Assembly (NCBI GenBank): GCA_002404345.1
Contig: DHJN01000182.1
Coordinates: 6,380-28,316 of the forward strand
DNA: 21,937 nucleotides
Origin: Actinobacteria bacterium UBA4719
Lineage (GTDB): Bacteria; Actinomycetota; Actinomycetes; Actinomycetales; Dermatophilaceae
Direction: 5' to 3'
In this document: in pieces, positions 13,694 through 21,887 of the stretch
Layout: every line of letters starts with the position of its first letter
How positions within the stretch are numbered: the first letter of the stretch is position 1
The notes under the pieces: model-generated
Told to the model about the DNA's origin: nothing
The model's input: the letters and a program-made list of their open reading frames with translations, nothing else
Database searches by the model: none
Program-made: the position numbers and the translations under genes

Positions 13694-13699
13694 TAGTCT
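13694..13699 (+). promoter_or_regulatory. candidate -10 box of the M16 operon (leaderless)
   Basis: TAGTCT ends 6 nt before the ATG at 13706, and no Shine-Dalgarno lies in that gap. The two-gene peptidase operon would start here. Confidence 0.45.
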
Positions 13700-13705
13700 G
13701 AGCGC

Positions 13706-14986
13706 ATGCCGCTCGACTACAAGATCGCCGAACGTTCGCTGGCCAACGGTTTGCGGGTCATCGTCAGTGAGGACCACAGCGTCCCCAACGTCACCGTCAA
13801 CCTGTGGGTCAATGTGGGCTCACGCCACGAGGTCGAGGGGCGCACCGGTTTTGCGCACCTGTTCGAGCACCTGATGTTCCAGGGTTCGCGCAATGTTGCG
13901 TCGGGGGAGCACTTCTCGGCGCTCATGGAGGCGGGCGGGCGACTCAACGCCACGACCTGGTTCGATCGCACGAACTACTTCGAGACGGTGCCGCGCGGCG
14001 CGATGGACCTGGCCCTGTGGATGGAGGCAGACCGGCACGGCCATCTGCTGGACGCGGTCAACCAGGAGAACCTCGACAACCAGCGTGACGTGGTCAAGGA
14101 GGAGAAGAGGCAGCGCTACGACAACGTGCCCTACGGCAATGCCCTGATCGACGTCTACGCAGCGGTCTTCCCCAAGGACCACCCCTACCACCACGCAACC
14201 ATCGGTTCCATGGAGGACCTTGACGCGGCGAGCGTGGAGGACGTGCACGAGTTCTTCCGCTCTTACTACGGACCCAACAACACCGTGCTCACCCTGGTCG
14301 GTGACCTCACGCCGGACGAGGGGTTCGCCTCGGCGGAGCGGTATTTCGGCCCGTTGCCGGCCACTGCGACTACCCCACGAGGGCCCGTGGCGCGGTTGAC
14401 CGCGCTCTCCGAGCCGGTTCGTCAAGAGCACGTCGAGGATGTCCCGTCCGACCGTCTGTACATCGCCTTCCGCCTTCCGGTCGATGAGACCACGGCGTTC
14501 TTCGCCTCCTCCCTGGCGATGGACATCATCGGTGGACTGGCTACCTCACGGCTCTATCAACGGCTGGTCCGACGCGAGCAGATCGCCAACAGCGTCTCGG
14601 CCCACGCGATGGGCTTCGTGGACGGAGTTTCGTTGGGGTTCATGGCGATTGACGTCGCTGACGGCTGCAAGGCCGACGCCGTCGAGGCGGCCACCTGTGA
14701 GGAGCTGGCTCGGTTCGCGGCTGACGGACCGACCGAGATCGAGCTGGAGTCGGCGATGGCCCAGACCGAGCGGGGGTGGCTGTCATCCCTGGCCAGCCAG
14801 GAGGAGCGCGCCGATCACATCTGCCACTACGCAACGCTGCAGGGCGACCCCGGCGGCATTAACACCTACCTGGACCGCCTTGGCGAGGTGACGGTTGCCG
14901 AAGTACAGGAGGCTGCCGCCACGTGGCTCACACCGAGGTCCCGCGTCGTCGTGGCATACCTCAAGCAGGACGGAGCTGCCCAGTGA
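13706..14986 (+). CDS. M16 family zinc peptidase, catalytic subunit
   Basis: This 426-aa M16 (pitrilysin/processing peptidase-like) protein has an intact inverted zinc motif: H51, E54 and H55 in AHLFEHLMFQG, with the distal ligand E132 in VVKEEKRQR, 76 residues on. GRLNATTWFDRTNYFETVP (78-96) is the usual substrate-strand region. There is no signal peptide, so it is probably cytoplasmic. It is encoded with a second M16 protein lacking the zinc site, as in two-subunit M16B enzymes where one subunit is catalytic and the partner helps bind the peptide. The stop overlaps the next start (GTGA), predicting equimolar expression. Confidence 0.93.
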   Translation: MPLDYKIAERSLANGLRVIVSEDHSVPNVTVNLWVNVGSRHEVEGRTGFAHLFEHLMFQGSRNVASGEHFSALMEAGGRLNATTWFDRTNYFETVPRGAMDLALWMEADRHGHLLDAVNQENLDNQRDVVKEEKRQRYDNVPYGNALIDVYAAVFPKDHPYHHATIGSMEDLDAASVEDVHEFFRSYYGPNNTVLTLVGDLTPDEGFASAERYFGPLPATATTPRGPVARLTALSEPVRQEHVEDVPSDRLYIAFRLPVDETTAFFASSLAMDIIGGLATSRLYQRLVRREQIANSVSAHAMGFVDGVSLGFMAIDVADGCKADAVEAATCEELARFAADGPTEIELESAMAQTERGWLSSLASQEERADHICHYATLQGDPGGINTYLDRLGEVTVAEVQEAAATWLTPRSRVVVAYLKQDGAAQ

Positions 14987-16362
14987 CCCAGCAGCAGGGC
15001 GAGACCCAGCAGCAGAGCGAGCTCGAGAGGCCCGAGGTGAGCCCGCCGGAGCCCTGGTCGTTCCCGGAGGCGCAGCGTTCCGTGCTGCCGAACGGGCTGA
15101 ACGTGGTCAGCTACGACATCCCCGGCCAGTACGTCATCTCGGTGCGCCTCGCGGTGCCGATGCCGCTTGATCGCGAGCCACGGGACCGCGAAGGCATCGC
15201 CACCATCATGGCGCGGACCCTTGACGAGGGGACGGCCCGGCATACGGCTGAGGAGTTCGCAGAGCTGTTGGAGCGCAAGGGAATTGCGCTTGGCGCGGGG
15301 GTCAGCGAATCGGGCCTGGTCGTGGATCTCGACGTGTCGAAACGGCACCTGAGTGAGGCGCTCGATCTGCTCAGCCAGGCCGTGCGAGAGCCCACGTTCC
15401 CCGCCAACGAGGTCTCCCGCCACGTTAAGACCCGACTCGCGGAGATCGACCAGGAGCGAGCCGTGCCCGGGCCACGAGCGGCGATGGAGTTCATCGCGAC
15501 GTACTTCGACGCTGACGAGCGAGCTTCGCGTCCGACCGCGGGCTCCAAGGCGACCGTCCCGGCGATCACGCCGCAGGATCTGGTGGCCTTCCACGCCGCC
15601 AACGTCGTTCCTTCCGGTGCCACGCTGGTCGTCGCCGGGGACCTGAGCGATCTGGACGTCGTGTCCGAGATCGAGGGCGCGTTGGGGGCCTGGAGCGGGG
15701 CGGCAGCTGACGTGGTCGAGCCGCGCCAGGCTGCCTGCGCCGTCGACGCCGCACGCATCGTGTTCCTCGACCGTCCCGGCTCGGTCCAGACCGAGCTCTA
15801 CATCGGTTGTCCCGGGCCGGACCGCAGCGTCGAAGGCGGCTGGGCGGCATACCAGGTGTTGGGCTTTGTCGTCGGCGGCTCTCCCGGCGCCAGGCTCGAC
15901 GCAGTCCTGCGTGAGGAGAAGGGGTTCACCTACGGCATCCGCTCGGGCTTTCGGCCGCGTCGGCGTGGAGGCATGTTCCTGACCAGCGGTTCGGTGCGCG
16001 CGGACTCCACCGTCGAGGCGCTGGGGCTCCTGCTCGACATCCTCGACAAGGCGCGCGACGGCTTCACCGACGAGGAGACCCAGGCTGGCGTCGACTTCAT
16101 CGGGAAGACGGCCCCCGGTCGTTTTGCCACCGCCGACACGGTCGCGGAAGAGGCCGCCGGGCTCGCGCTGGAGGGCCTGACCACTGCGTTCACGACAGCA
16201 AACCTGCTTGCGCTCGCGGACGTCGATGCTGCCTCCTTGACGACGTCCTACGATCGCTATGTCAGCGGTGAGTGGACCGTGGTCATCGTGGGTGATGCCA
16301 GCCTGTATGCCGAGGGCGTGCGTGAGCTGGGCCGCGGGGAGGTCACCGTCCTCCCCGCCTAA
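14983..16362 (+). CDS. M16 family protein, non-catalytic partner subunit
   Basis: The 459-aa protein is M16-like in its whole length, but where HxxEH should be it reads GIATIMARTLDEGTARHT, so zinc cannot be bound. It keeps the C-terminal substrate-binding pair of inactive subunits (Tyr and Arg in the segment GFTYGIRSGFRPRRRGG). The GTG at 14983 overlaps the previous stop. The first 30 residues (TQQQGETQQQSELERPEVSP) are Gln/Glu-rich and probably disordered. With the preceding gene it most likely forms a heterodimeric peptidase acting on unstructured peptides. The tandem repeat array begins 24 bp after its stop. Confidence 0.92.
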   Translation: MTQQQGETQQQSELERPEVSPPEPWSFPEAQRSVLPNGLNVVSYDIPGQYVISVRLAVPMPLDREPRDREGIATIMARTLDEGTARHTAEEFAELLERKGIALGAGVSESGLVVDLDVSKRHLSEALDLLSQAVREPTFPANEVSRHVKTRLAEIDQERAVPGPRAAMEFIATYFDADERASRPTAGSKATVPAITPQDLVAFHAANVVPSGATLVVAGDLSDLDVVSEIEGALGAWSGAAADVVEPRQAACAVDAARIVFLDRPGSVQTELYIGCPGPDRSVEGGWAAYQVLGFVVGGSPGARLDAVLREEKGFTYGIRSGFRPRRRGGMFLTSGSVRADSTVEALGLLLDILDKARDGFTDEETQAGVDFIGKTAPGRFATADTVAEEAAGLALEGLTTAFTTANLLALADVDAASLTTSYDRYVSGEWTVVIVGDASLYAEGVRELGRGEVTVLPA

Positions 16363-16385
16363 CCCACGCCTAACCCACAACCCCG

Positions 16386-16560
16386 CAAACCTAGGGACCG
16401 TGCCGGTCATTCACTGCCAAACCTAGCGACCGTGCCGGTCATTCACTGCCAAACCTAGCGACCGTGCGGGTCATTCCTTGCCAAACCTAGGGTCCCTGCA
16501 CACCTACCCGGTGCAAACCTCGGGAGCGTGCACTCCCACCGGTGGCAACCTAGACGGAGT
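16386..16560 (+). repeat. 32-bp tandem repeat array (CAAACCTAG family)
   Basis: Six units with a 32-bp period start with CAAACCTAG at 16386, 16418, 16450, 16482, 16514 (CAAACCTCG) and about 16546 (CAACCTAG). Units 1 and 2 continue GGACCG or CGACCG, then TGCCGGTC. Inside units 1 and 2 GACCG/CGGTC pair around TGC, and unit 5 has GGGAG/CTCCC pairing around CGTGCA with a different sequence. The array lies between two convergent genes and is far too short in period to be CRISPR. A related array is at 21865-21937. Confidence 0.9.
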
Positions 16561-16565
16561 TCGGG

Positions 16566-17345
16566 TCAGCCGAGGCGTCCGAGCACCTCGTCGTGGAGCA
16601 GACCGTTGGTCGCCACTGCATTGCCACCCCAGGGGCCGGGCGTTCCGGCCAGCGAGGTGAATCGGCCACCGGCTTCAGTGACAATGGGCACGAGTGCGGC
16701 CATGTCGTACACCTCCAGGTCCGGCTCGACGGCGATGTCGACTGCTCCTTCGGCCACGAGCATGTAGGACCAGAAGTCGCCGTACGCCCGGGTCCGCCAG
16801 CAGTCATCGGCCAGGCTCAGGAATGCCTTGTAGCGGTCATGCTTCTTCCATCCACCCATGCTGGAGTAGGACAGCGAGGCGTCCGAGATCTGCGAAACCT
16901 TGGACACGCCAATCCTTTTCGCGCTCGAGAGACTGCGCCCACTCCACGCGCCGGAACCGTTGGCCGCCCACCAGCGCCGATTGAGCGCAGGCGCCGCCAC
17001 GAGGCCGAGAACGGGTTGGCCGTCGTCAACGAGCGCGATCAGGGTGGCCCACACCGGGACTCCCCGGACGAAGTTGTGCGTCCCGTCGATCGGGTCGATG
17101 ACCCATCGCCGCGGGCCCCGGCCGGTGGTCTCGAACTCTTCGCCCTCGACCGCATCGCGGGGACGGGTGCGCTTCAGCTGGTGGCGGACAACCTCCTCGG
17201 CTGCCTTGTCAGCATCGCTGACCAGCGTGAGATCGGGTTTGGACTCGACCACCAGATCCTCGGCTCGAAAGCGCGCCACCGTGATCCGCTCCACGGCATC
17301 GGCAAGCACGTGCGCGAGGCGCAGGTCATCGTCATAAGCAGGCAC
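16566..17345 (-). CDS. hisN: histidinol-phosphatase (inositol monophosphatase family)
   Basis: This 259-aa inositol monophosphatase-fold enzyme most resembles actinobacterial HisN, which removes phosphate from L-histidinol phosphate in histidine synthesis. Metal ligands are visible: E69/E70 in VEGEEFE, D84 and D87 in [12 protein letters not shown], and D214 in [42 protein letters not shown] and D44/D46 (SDADKAAEE) are typical of this clade. Action on inositol-1-phosphate cannot be excluded. GTG 17345 is the start, with a TAGCGT box 6 nt upstream instead of a Shine-Dalgarno. The gene lies 63 bp downstream of rsgA on the same strand and appears to have its own promoter. Confidence 0.9.
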   Translation of the reverse strand: MPAYDDDLRLAHVLADAVERITVARFRAEDLVVESKPDLTLVSDADKAAEEVVRHQLKRTRPRDAVEGEEFETTGRGPRRWVIDPIDGTHNFVRGVPVWATLIALVDDGQPVLGLVAAPALNRRWWAANGSGAWSGRSLSSAKRIGVSKVSQISDASLSYSSMGGWKKHDRYKAFLSLADDCWRTRAYGDFWSYMLVAEGAVDIAVEPDLEVYDMAALVPIVTEAGGRFTSLAGTPGPWGGNAVATNGLLHDEVLGRLG

Positions 17346-17351
17346 CCGGCC

Positions 17352-17357
17352 ACGCTA
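17352..17357 (-). promoter_or_regulatory. candidate -10 box of hisN (leaderless)
   Basis: On the minus strand TAGCGT ends 6 nt before the GTG start at 17345. The spacer GGCCGG is not a good Shine-Dalgarno at that distance. Confidence 0.4.
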
Positions 17358-17408
17358 TCCGTTATGGGGCACCAACGGCGCGACCGCCACGGTCCACCCG
17401 GCGTTTGG

Positions 17409-18440
17409 CTAGTCCTCGGACTGAGGGGAACGGGCGCGTAGCAGTCGGCGCAGCGAGTCCAGGCGAGACTGCCCGGCGGCGCCGGCACGACCCGACTCCA
17501 CCCAGGCATCGAGTCCGCATTCCACTTCGTCATGGGTGCACCCTCGGGGACACTGTTCGGCGCCGGGCGCGAGGTCGGGGAAGTGCCCGACGATCCTGGT
17601 GAGGTCGACATGCGCGAGGCCGAACGAGCGCACGCCCGGGGTGTCCACGACCCAACCGTTGTTCGCGGGCAGACGCAGGGACACCGCGGAGGACGAGGTA
17701 TGCCGGCCACGGCCCGTCACGTCGTTGACCACTCCCGTGGCGCGTCCCGCACCGGGGACCAGAGCGTTGACTAACGTCGACTTGCCCACGCCGGAGTGAC
17801 CGATGAACACGCTGATCCGGTCAATCAGCCTGTCGTGCAAGGGTTTTAGCCCCGCCCAGTCACCGGTAGCGGGGTCGCGCGAGGTCACCAGATGCGGAAC
17901 CTCGAGCATGGCGTAGTTGGCCAGGAACGGCGCAGGGTCGATCAGGTCCGCCTTGGTCAGGACCAGAAGGGGCTTCATGCCCGCGTCGTACGCCGCCACC
18001 AGGCAACGGTCGATCATCCGGGGTCGCGGCTCGGGGTCGACCAGCGCCGTCACGATGACGAGCTGCTCGGCATTGGCCACGATAATGCGCTCGACGGGGT
18101 CGGTGTCGTCGGCGGTCCGGCGTAGCACCGAGCGGCGTGGCTCGACCCGCACGATCCGGGCCAGCGAGTCAGGGCCGCCCGTGGTGTCCCCGACCAGGGC
18201 CACCTCGTCGCCGACGACGACGCTCTTGCGCCCGAGCTCGCGCGCCTTCATGGCAACAACGACGCGTTCGCCGCCACCCCCGTGGACGATCAACGTGTAG
18301 CGACCGCGGTCGACGCCGGTCACGAAACCGGGGATGGCATCCTCGTGGGCCGGGCGATCCTTGGTGCGGGGCCGGGAGCCGCGGCGGTTTGGCCTGATCC
18401 GGACGTCGCTCTCGTCGTAGATACGGGCCCGCGGACTCAT
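17409..18440 (-). CDS. rsgA: ribosome small subunit-dependent GTPase A
   Basis: This 343-aa RsgA (YjeQ) is a circularly permuted GTPase that checks late maturation of the 30S subunit. An OB-fold occupies about residues 35-105. G motifs appear in permuted order: G4 TKAD (162-165), G1 GHSGVGKST (214-222), G2 GRGRHTSS (243-250), G3 DTPG (266-269). The C-terminal zinc finger uses C297, C301, H303 and C308. The start is ATG 18440 ([10 protein letters not shown]), overlapping the aroA stop as ATGA. A longer frame to 18533 only translates the aroA 3' repeats in another frame. The aroA-rsgA pairing matches M. tuberculosis Rv3227-Rv3228. Confidence 0.94.
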   Translation of the reverse strand: MSPRARIYDESDVRIRPNRRGSRPRTKDRPAHEDAIPGFVTGVDRGRYTLIVHGGGGERVVVAMKARELGRKSVVVGDEVALVGDTTGGPDSLARIVRVEPRRSVLRRTADDTDPVERIIVANAEQLVIVTALVDPEPRPRMIDRCLVAAYDAGMKPLLVLTKADLIDPAPFLANYAMLEVPHLVTSRDPATGDWAGLKPLHDRLIDRISVFIGHSGVGKSTLVNALVPGAGRATGVVNDVTGRGRHTSSSAVSLRLPANNGWVVDTPGVRSFGLAHVDLTRIVGHFPDLAPGAEQCPRGCTHDEVECGLDAWVESGRAGAAGQSRLDSLRRLLRARSPQSED

Positions 18441-19793
18441 CCGCCGCCCAGCCCGTCGCTGTTGCCCAGCCCGTGGTTGTTGCCCAGCCCGTGGCTGTTG
18501 CCCAGCCCGTCGCCGTCGAGCAGGCGAGTCCACCGAGCGGTGAACTCGGGCAGCGTCTTGGCCGTGGTCTCGACGTTCTCGACAACGATGCCTGGCACCC
18601 GCAGGCCAAGAACGGCCGCCGCCATCGCCATGCGGTGATCGTCATAGGTTCGGAAACGCCCGCCCTGCAACGGTTTTGGCGTGATCCGCAGGCCGTCCTC
18701 GGTCTGTTCGACCGATCCGCCGAGAGCGTTGATCTCGGTGAAGAGCGCAGCCAGGCGGTCGGTCTCGTGCCCGCGCAGATGAGCGATGCCACGGATTCGG
18801 GAGGGTGAGTCGGCCAGCGCCGCGACCGCGACGATGACGGGCGTCAGTTCGCCGGCGTCGTGCAGGTCGACGTCGAGCCCACTGATCTGTTTGTTGCCGG
18901 TAACGGTCAGGCCCGAGCGTTCGAGCAGGACGTCGGCGCCCATCGCGTCGAAGATGTTGCGGATCGCGTCGCCGGCCTGGGTGGTGTGTTGCGGCCAGCC
19001 CGGGACGCGCACGGTGCCGCTGGTGACGACGGCCGCGGCCAGGAAGGCGGCGGCGTTTGACAGGTCCGGCTCAACCTCGACATCAAGGGGGCGGATCTGC
19101 GATGGCTCGACCCGCCACGTGTTGGCCTCGGAGTCGTCCACGACGACTCCGCAGTCGCGCAGCACCTCGACGGTCATCTTGATGTGCGGCAAGCTGGGCA
19201 CCGGTTTACCGTCGTGATGAATGGTCACGCCCTGCTCGAACCGCGGCCCTGCCAGCAGGAGTGCCGAGATGAACTGCGAGGACGCAGAGGCATCGAGGGT
19301 GACCGAGCCACCCGGCATACGGCCTGATCCCTCCACGGTGAAGGGCAGCGTCCCGCGACCGTCGTCGTCGATCCTCGCGCCCAGGGTGCGCAGTGAGTCA
19401 ATGACCTGAGCCATCGGGCGGTAACGGGCGTGGGCGTCGCCGTCGAACTCGACGGGGCCGTTGGGCGAGGGCGGCCACCGGCGGCAGGAATCGCATCACC
19501 GTGCCGGCCAGTCCGCAGTCCACGGATGTTGCCCCGGACAGGGACGCCGGCACAATCAGCCAGTCGTCGCAGTCGGCGTCGCTGCCGGGCAGGTCGGTCA
19601 CCGAGGCGCCCAGGGAACGCAGTGCTGCCGCCATCAGCGTGGTGTCGCGTGAACGCAATGGTCGCCGCAGTCGTGAGGTGCCGCTGGCCAGGGCGGCGAG
19701 CACGAGATACCGGTTGGTCAACGACTTGCTGCCCGGCAACACGACGGTGGCGGTGACCGGACCGGTCGCATGGGGGGATAGCCAGTCAGTCAA
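18437..19793 (-). pseudogene. aroA: EPSP synthase AroA, interrupted by a 1-nt frameshift
   Basis: AroA joins phosphoenolpyruvate to shikimate-3-phosphate. The first part (TTG 19793) has [17 protein letters not shown] and [18 protein letters not shown], then leaves frame. The remainder ([20 protein letters not shown] onward) contains [56 protein letters not shown] and [12 protein letters not shown]. The total of 1357 nt is one more than a multiple of three, so one extra base near 19463-19465 (a GGG run) restores a 451-aa enzyme. The gene is normally essential for aromatic amino acids, so sequence error is the likeliest cause. An internal start at 19414 could not rescue activity. The C-terminus ends in a GLGN repeat tail. 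Its TTG start overlaps the upstream DoxX gene's stop. Confidence 0.85.
18446..18517. repeat. 18-bp tandem repeat at the aroA 3' end
   Basis: Four units of GCCCAGCCCGTGGCTGTT type begin at 18446, 18464, 18482 and 18500. On the minus strand they encode the AroA tail as GLGN(S/N)(H/D) repeats. The period is a multiple of three, so the frame survives changes in number. The array also lies within the 90 bp before the rsgA start. Confidence 0.9.
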
Positions 19794-20313
19794 TGTCTCT
19801 CTTTCGCCGGGCGTTCATCAGGGCGTGCTTGGCCGCGTGCCGCGCCTCGCGCGTGGTCAGGTGAGCCTGGCGGCGTGCCTCAGATTGAGCGTGCGTGCTG
19901 CGGTAGGCCAAACCTGGTTTGCCGGCGGTGTCGACCGAGGCAAGCAGGACACCCCCGAGCAGCGCCACGTTCTTCAGGAAATGCAACCTCTGCTGTGCGC
20001 GGATGGTTGGGTCCTCAACTGTCCAGAAGGCGTGGGCGGCATAGGTGGTCGGTACGAGGGTGCCTGCCAGGACTATCGCGGCAAGTCGGGGGAACTTGCC
20101 CAGACCGAGCATCGCGCCGGCTGCCAGCATCGTGGCGCCGTTGGCGCGGACCATCAGCTCGGGGTCGTCGGGCAGGTTCAGAGGCCCGGCGAGTTTCTTG
20201 ACCAGCGGCGCAGCCACCTGAGCGCGGTTCGCCGGGTGGAGCAGTCCCTCCAGGCCGCTCGTCACGAAGATGGAGGCCAGCATCGGTCGAGCAATGCGTC
20301 GAACCACGGTCAT
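19786..20313 (-). CDS. DoxX family membrane protein
   Basis: This 175-aa protein has a DoxX-type four-helix core: [19 protein letters not shown] at the N-terminus, then [33 protein letters not shown] and [18 protein letters not shown] basic, Ala/His-rich cytoplasmic tail of about 40 residues follows. DoxX-like proteins are linked to redox or thiosulfate metabolism in some organisms, but the function here is not known. The start ATG 20313 has a strong GAGGAG about 7 nt upstream. The stop overlaps the TTG start of aroA by a few bases, so it heads the doxX-aroA-rsgA operon, divergent from the SRAP gene. Confidence 0.88.
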   Translation of the reverse strand: MTVVRRIARPMLASIFVTSGLEGLLHPANRAQVAAPLVKKLAGPLNLPDDPELMVRANGATMLAAGAMLGLGKFPRLAAIVLAGTLVPTTYAAHAFWTVEDPTIRAQQRLHFLKNVALLGGVLLASVDTAGKPGLAYRSTHAQSEARRQAHLTTREARHAAKHALMNARRKRDID

Positions 20314-20379
20314 CTGAATCTCCTCGAGTGTCGTCCGTGCCCCTCCTACCGTAGTTGCTCGCTACCGCTTCTGCGTATC

Positions 20380-20385
20380 TAGGCT
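20380..20385 (+). promoter_or_regulatory. candidate -10 box of the SRAP gene (leaderless)
   Basis: TAGGCT ends 6 nt before the ATG at 20392, in the 78-bp divergent spacer with the DoxX gene. The spacer GGGGGC could alternatively act as a very close Shine-Dalgarno. Confidence 0.4.
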
Positions 20386-20391
20386 GGGGGC

Positions 20392-21237
20392 ATGTGTGGT
20401 CGATACGCGTCCAACTCGCGCCCCGAGGACCTGGTCGAGGAGTTCGAGGTCGACGACGACCGCACGGGTCTGCGGACGCGGAGCATCCTGGTGGCTCCAC
20501 AGAGCCCGCCGGCCGGTCAGCCCGACTTCAACATTGCACCGACCAAGGCGGCGCCGGTGGTGCTGACCCGAGCCGCTCGGGGGGAAGCCGACGCTGCGCC
20601 GACGCGCCAGCTGCGTTTGCTGACCTGGGGATTGGTGCCGAGCTGGTCCCAGGACGTCAAGGTCGGGCTGCGGATGACCAACGCCCGCTCCGAGTCGCTG
20701 CTCGGTAAGTCGTCGTTTGCCCGAGCCGCTGCCGCTCGTCGCTGCCTGGTCCCGGCGGATGGTTGGTACGAATGGCAGGTGAGCCCCACCGCCCTCGACG
20801 CCAAGGGCAAACCGCGGCGGCAGCCGTTCTTCATCCACCGTTCCGATGGTGGGCCGCTGGCGATGGCCGGGCTGTACGAGTTCTGGCGCGACAGGTCCCT
20901 GGCTGAGGACGACCTCGACGCCTGGCTGGCCACGTACTCGATCATCACGACCGCGGCCGAACCGGGGCTGGACCGGATTCATGACCGGCAGCCGCTGGTC
21001 CTCGAGCGCCAGGACTGGGACGACTGGCTCGACCCCACGCAGACCGATCTCTCGGCGGTCAAGGTCCATCTGGAGTTCTCCGAGCCCGGGCGTTTCGACG
21101 CTCATCCGGTGGGCCTCGCGGTCAACTCGTCGCGCAACAACGGTGAGCAACTGATCGTGCCGCTGGCGCGCCCGGAACTGGTGGGAGTGGTGGACCCGAC
21201 GACCGGCGAGGTCATCGGCGAGGTCATCGGGCGGTGA
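20392..21237 (+). CDS. SRAP (HMCES/YedK) abasic-site processing protein
   Basis: This 281-aa SRAP-domain protein covalently captures abasic sites in single-stranded DNA through its N-terminal cysteine. After removal of Met1 the catalytic residue is C2 (MCGRYAS). Other active-site residues are N97 (MTNARSE), E127 (DGWYEW) and H197. The usual HxRMP motif reads HDRQP (197-201). The DFNIAPT segment (45-51) and the WGLVPSW segment (79-85) are standard. Its position beside aroA and rsgA matches M. tuberculosis Rv3226c-Rv3228. The TGA overlaps the next start (GTGA), so the downstream hydrolase is co-expressed. Confidence 0.94.
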   Translation: MCGRYASNSRPEDLVEEFEVDDDRTGLRTRSILVAPQSPPAGQPDFNIAPTKAAPVVLTRAARGEADAAPTRQLRLLTWGLVPSWSQDVKVGLRMTNARSESLLGKSSFARAAAARRCLVPADGWYEWQVSPTALDAKGKPRRQPFFIHRSDGGPLAMAGLYEFWRDRSLAEDDLDAWLATYSIITTAAEPGLDRIHDRQPLVLERQDWDDWLDPTQTDLSAVKVHLEFSEPGRFDAHPVGLAVNSSRNNGEQLIVPLARPELVGVVDPTTGEVIGEVIGR

Positions 21238-21887
21238 GCCTCGTGCCGGTACGCAAGAGTGTCAAGGAGATTCAGACCCCTGTTGGTATGGCGCGTGCGC
21301 ACCTCTGGCGCCCGCCGCACCCCTGTGGGGCGGTGGTTCTCGGACACGGCGCAGGTGGTTCCTCGTGGTCAGCGGACCTGCAGGCCCTGACGTTCTTGAC
21401 GGCGCAAGGATGGCTCGTGGTGTTGGTTGAGCAGCCGTGGCGGGTGGCCGGGCGAAGGGTGGCCACGCCTCCTTCGCAGCTCGACGTGGCCTGGTTGGCC
21501 GTCATGGCGGCGCTGACGTCCGGGCGCGGTGGGTTACCCCGGCCGTGGGTGGTCGGCGGCCGAAGCGCCGGAGCGCGAGTGGCCTGTCGAACGGCCGCGG
21601 CTGTTCGCGCTGATGCCGTGTTGGCGCTGTCGTTCCCGCTGCATCCGCCCGGAAGGCCGGAGAAATCCCGGGCCTCGGAGGCGCTCTTGGTGACCGGCTC
21701 CGGGATCCGGCTGGCCGTCATACAGGGGGAGAAGGACCCGTTCGGCAGCCCTGAGGACGTCCGGACTGCGCTGGGAGCGGCCGCTGAGGTCGTGCAGGCC
21801 CGTGGTGCCCACTCGTTCACCAGCACTCCGACGGACGTCTTCGCCGCCGCCTCCACCTTCCTGTCAAACCTAGGGACGGTGCGGTGA
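21234..21887 (+). CDS. alpha/beta hydrolase (Tex30/KANL3-like)
   Basis: The 217-aa protein has the core of small alpha/beta hydrolases: oxyanion segment LGHGAGGSSWSAD (36-48), nucleophile S111 in GGRSAGARVA, acid D168 in QGEKDPFG and H193 in GAHSF. The arrangement and size resemble the Tex30/KANL3-like or dienelactone hydrolase-like group. The substrate is unknown. It starts at GTG 21234, overlapping the SRAP stop. Its last codons (SNLGTVR and the stop) are written by the first unit of the CAAACCTAG repeat array, so the repeat has invaded or defines the 3' end. Confidence 0.85.
   Translation: MSLVPVRKSVKEIQTPVGMARAHLWRPPHPCGAVVLGHGAGGSSWSADLQALTFLTAQGWLVVLVEQPWRVAGRRVATPPSQLDVAWLAVMAALTSGRGGLPRPWVVGGRSAGARVACRTAAAVRADAVLALSFPLHPPGRPEKSRASEALLVTGSGIRLAVIQGEKDPFGSPEDVRTALGAAAEVVQARGAHSFTSTPTDVFAAASTFLSNLGTVR

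Noticed and set aside
14866..16410. 514-aa minus-strand ORF
   Set aside because: It is a shadow of the second M16 gene with no recognisable motifs.
16386..16560. Possible CRISPR array
   Set aside because: The period is only 32 bp in total with a conserved head of about 9-16 bp and related rather than unique intervals. There are no cas genes.
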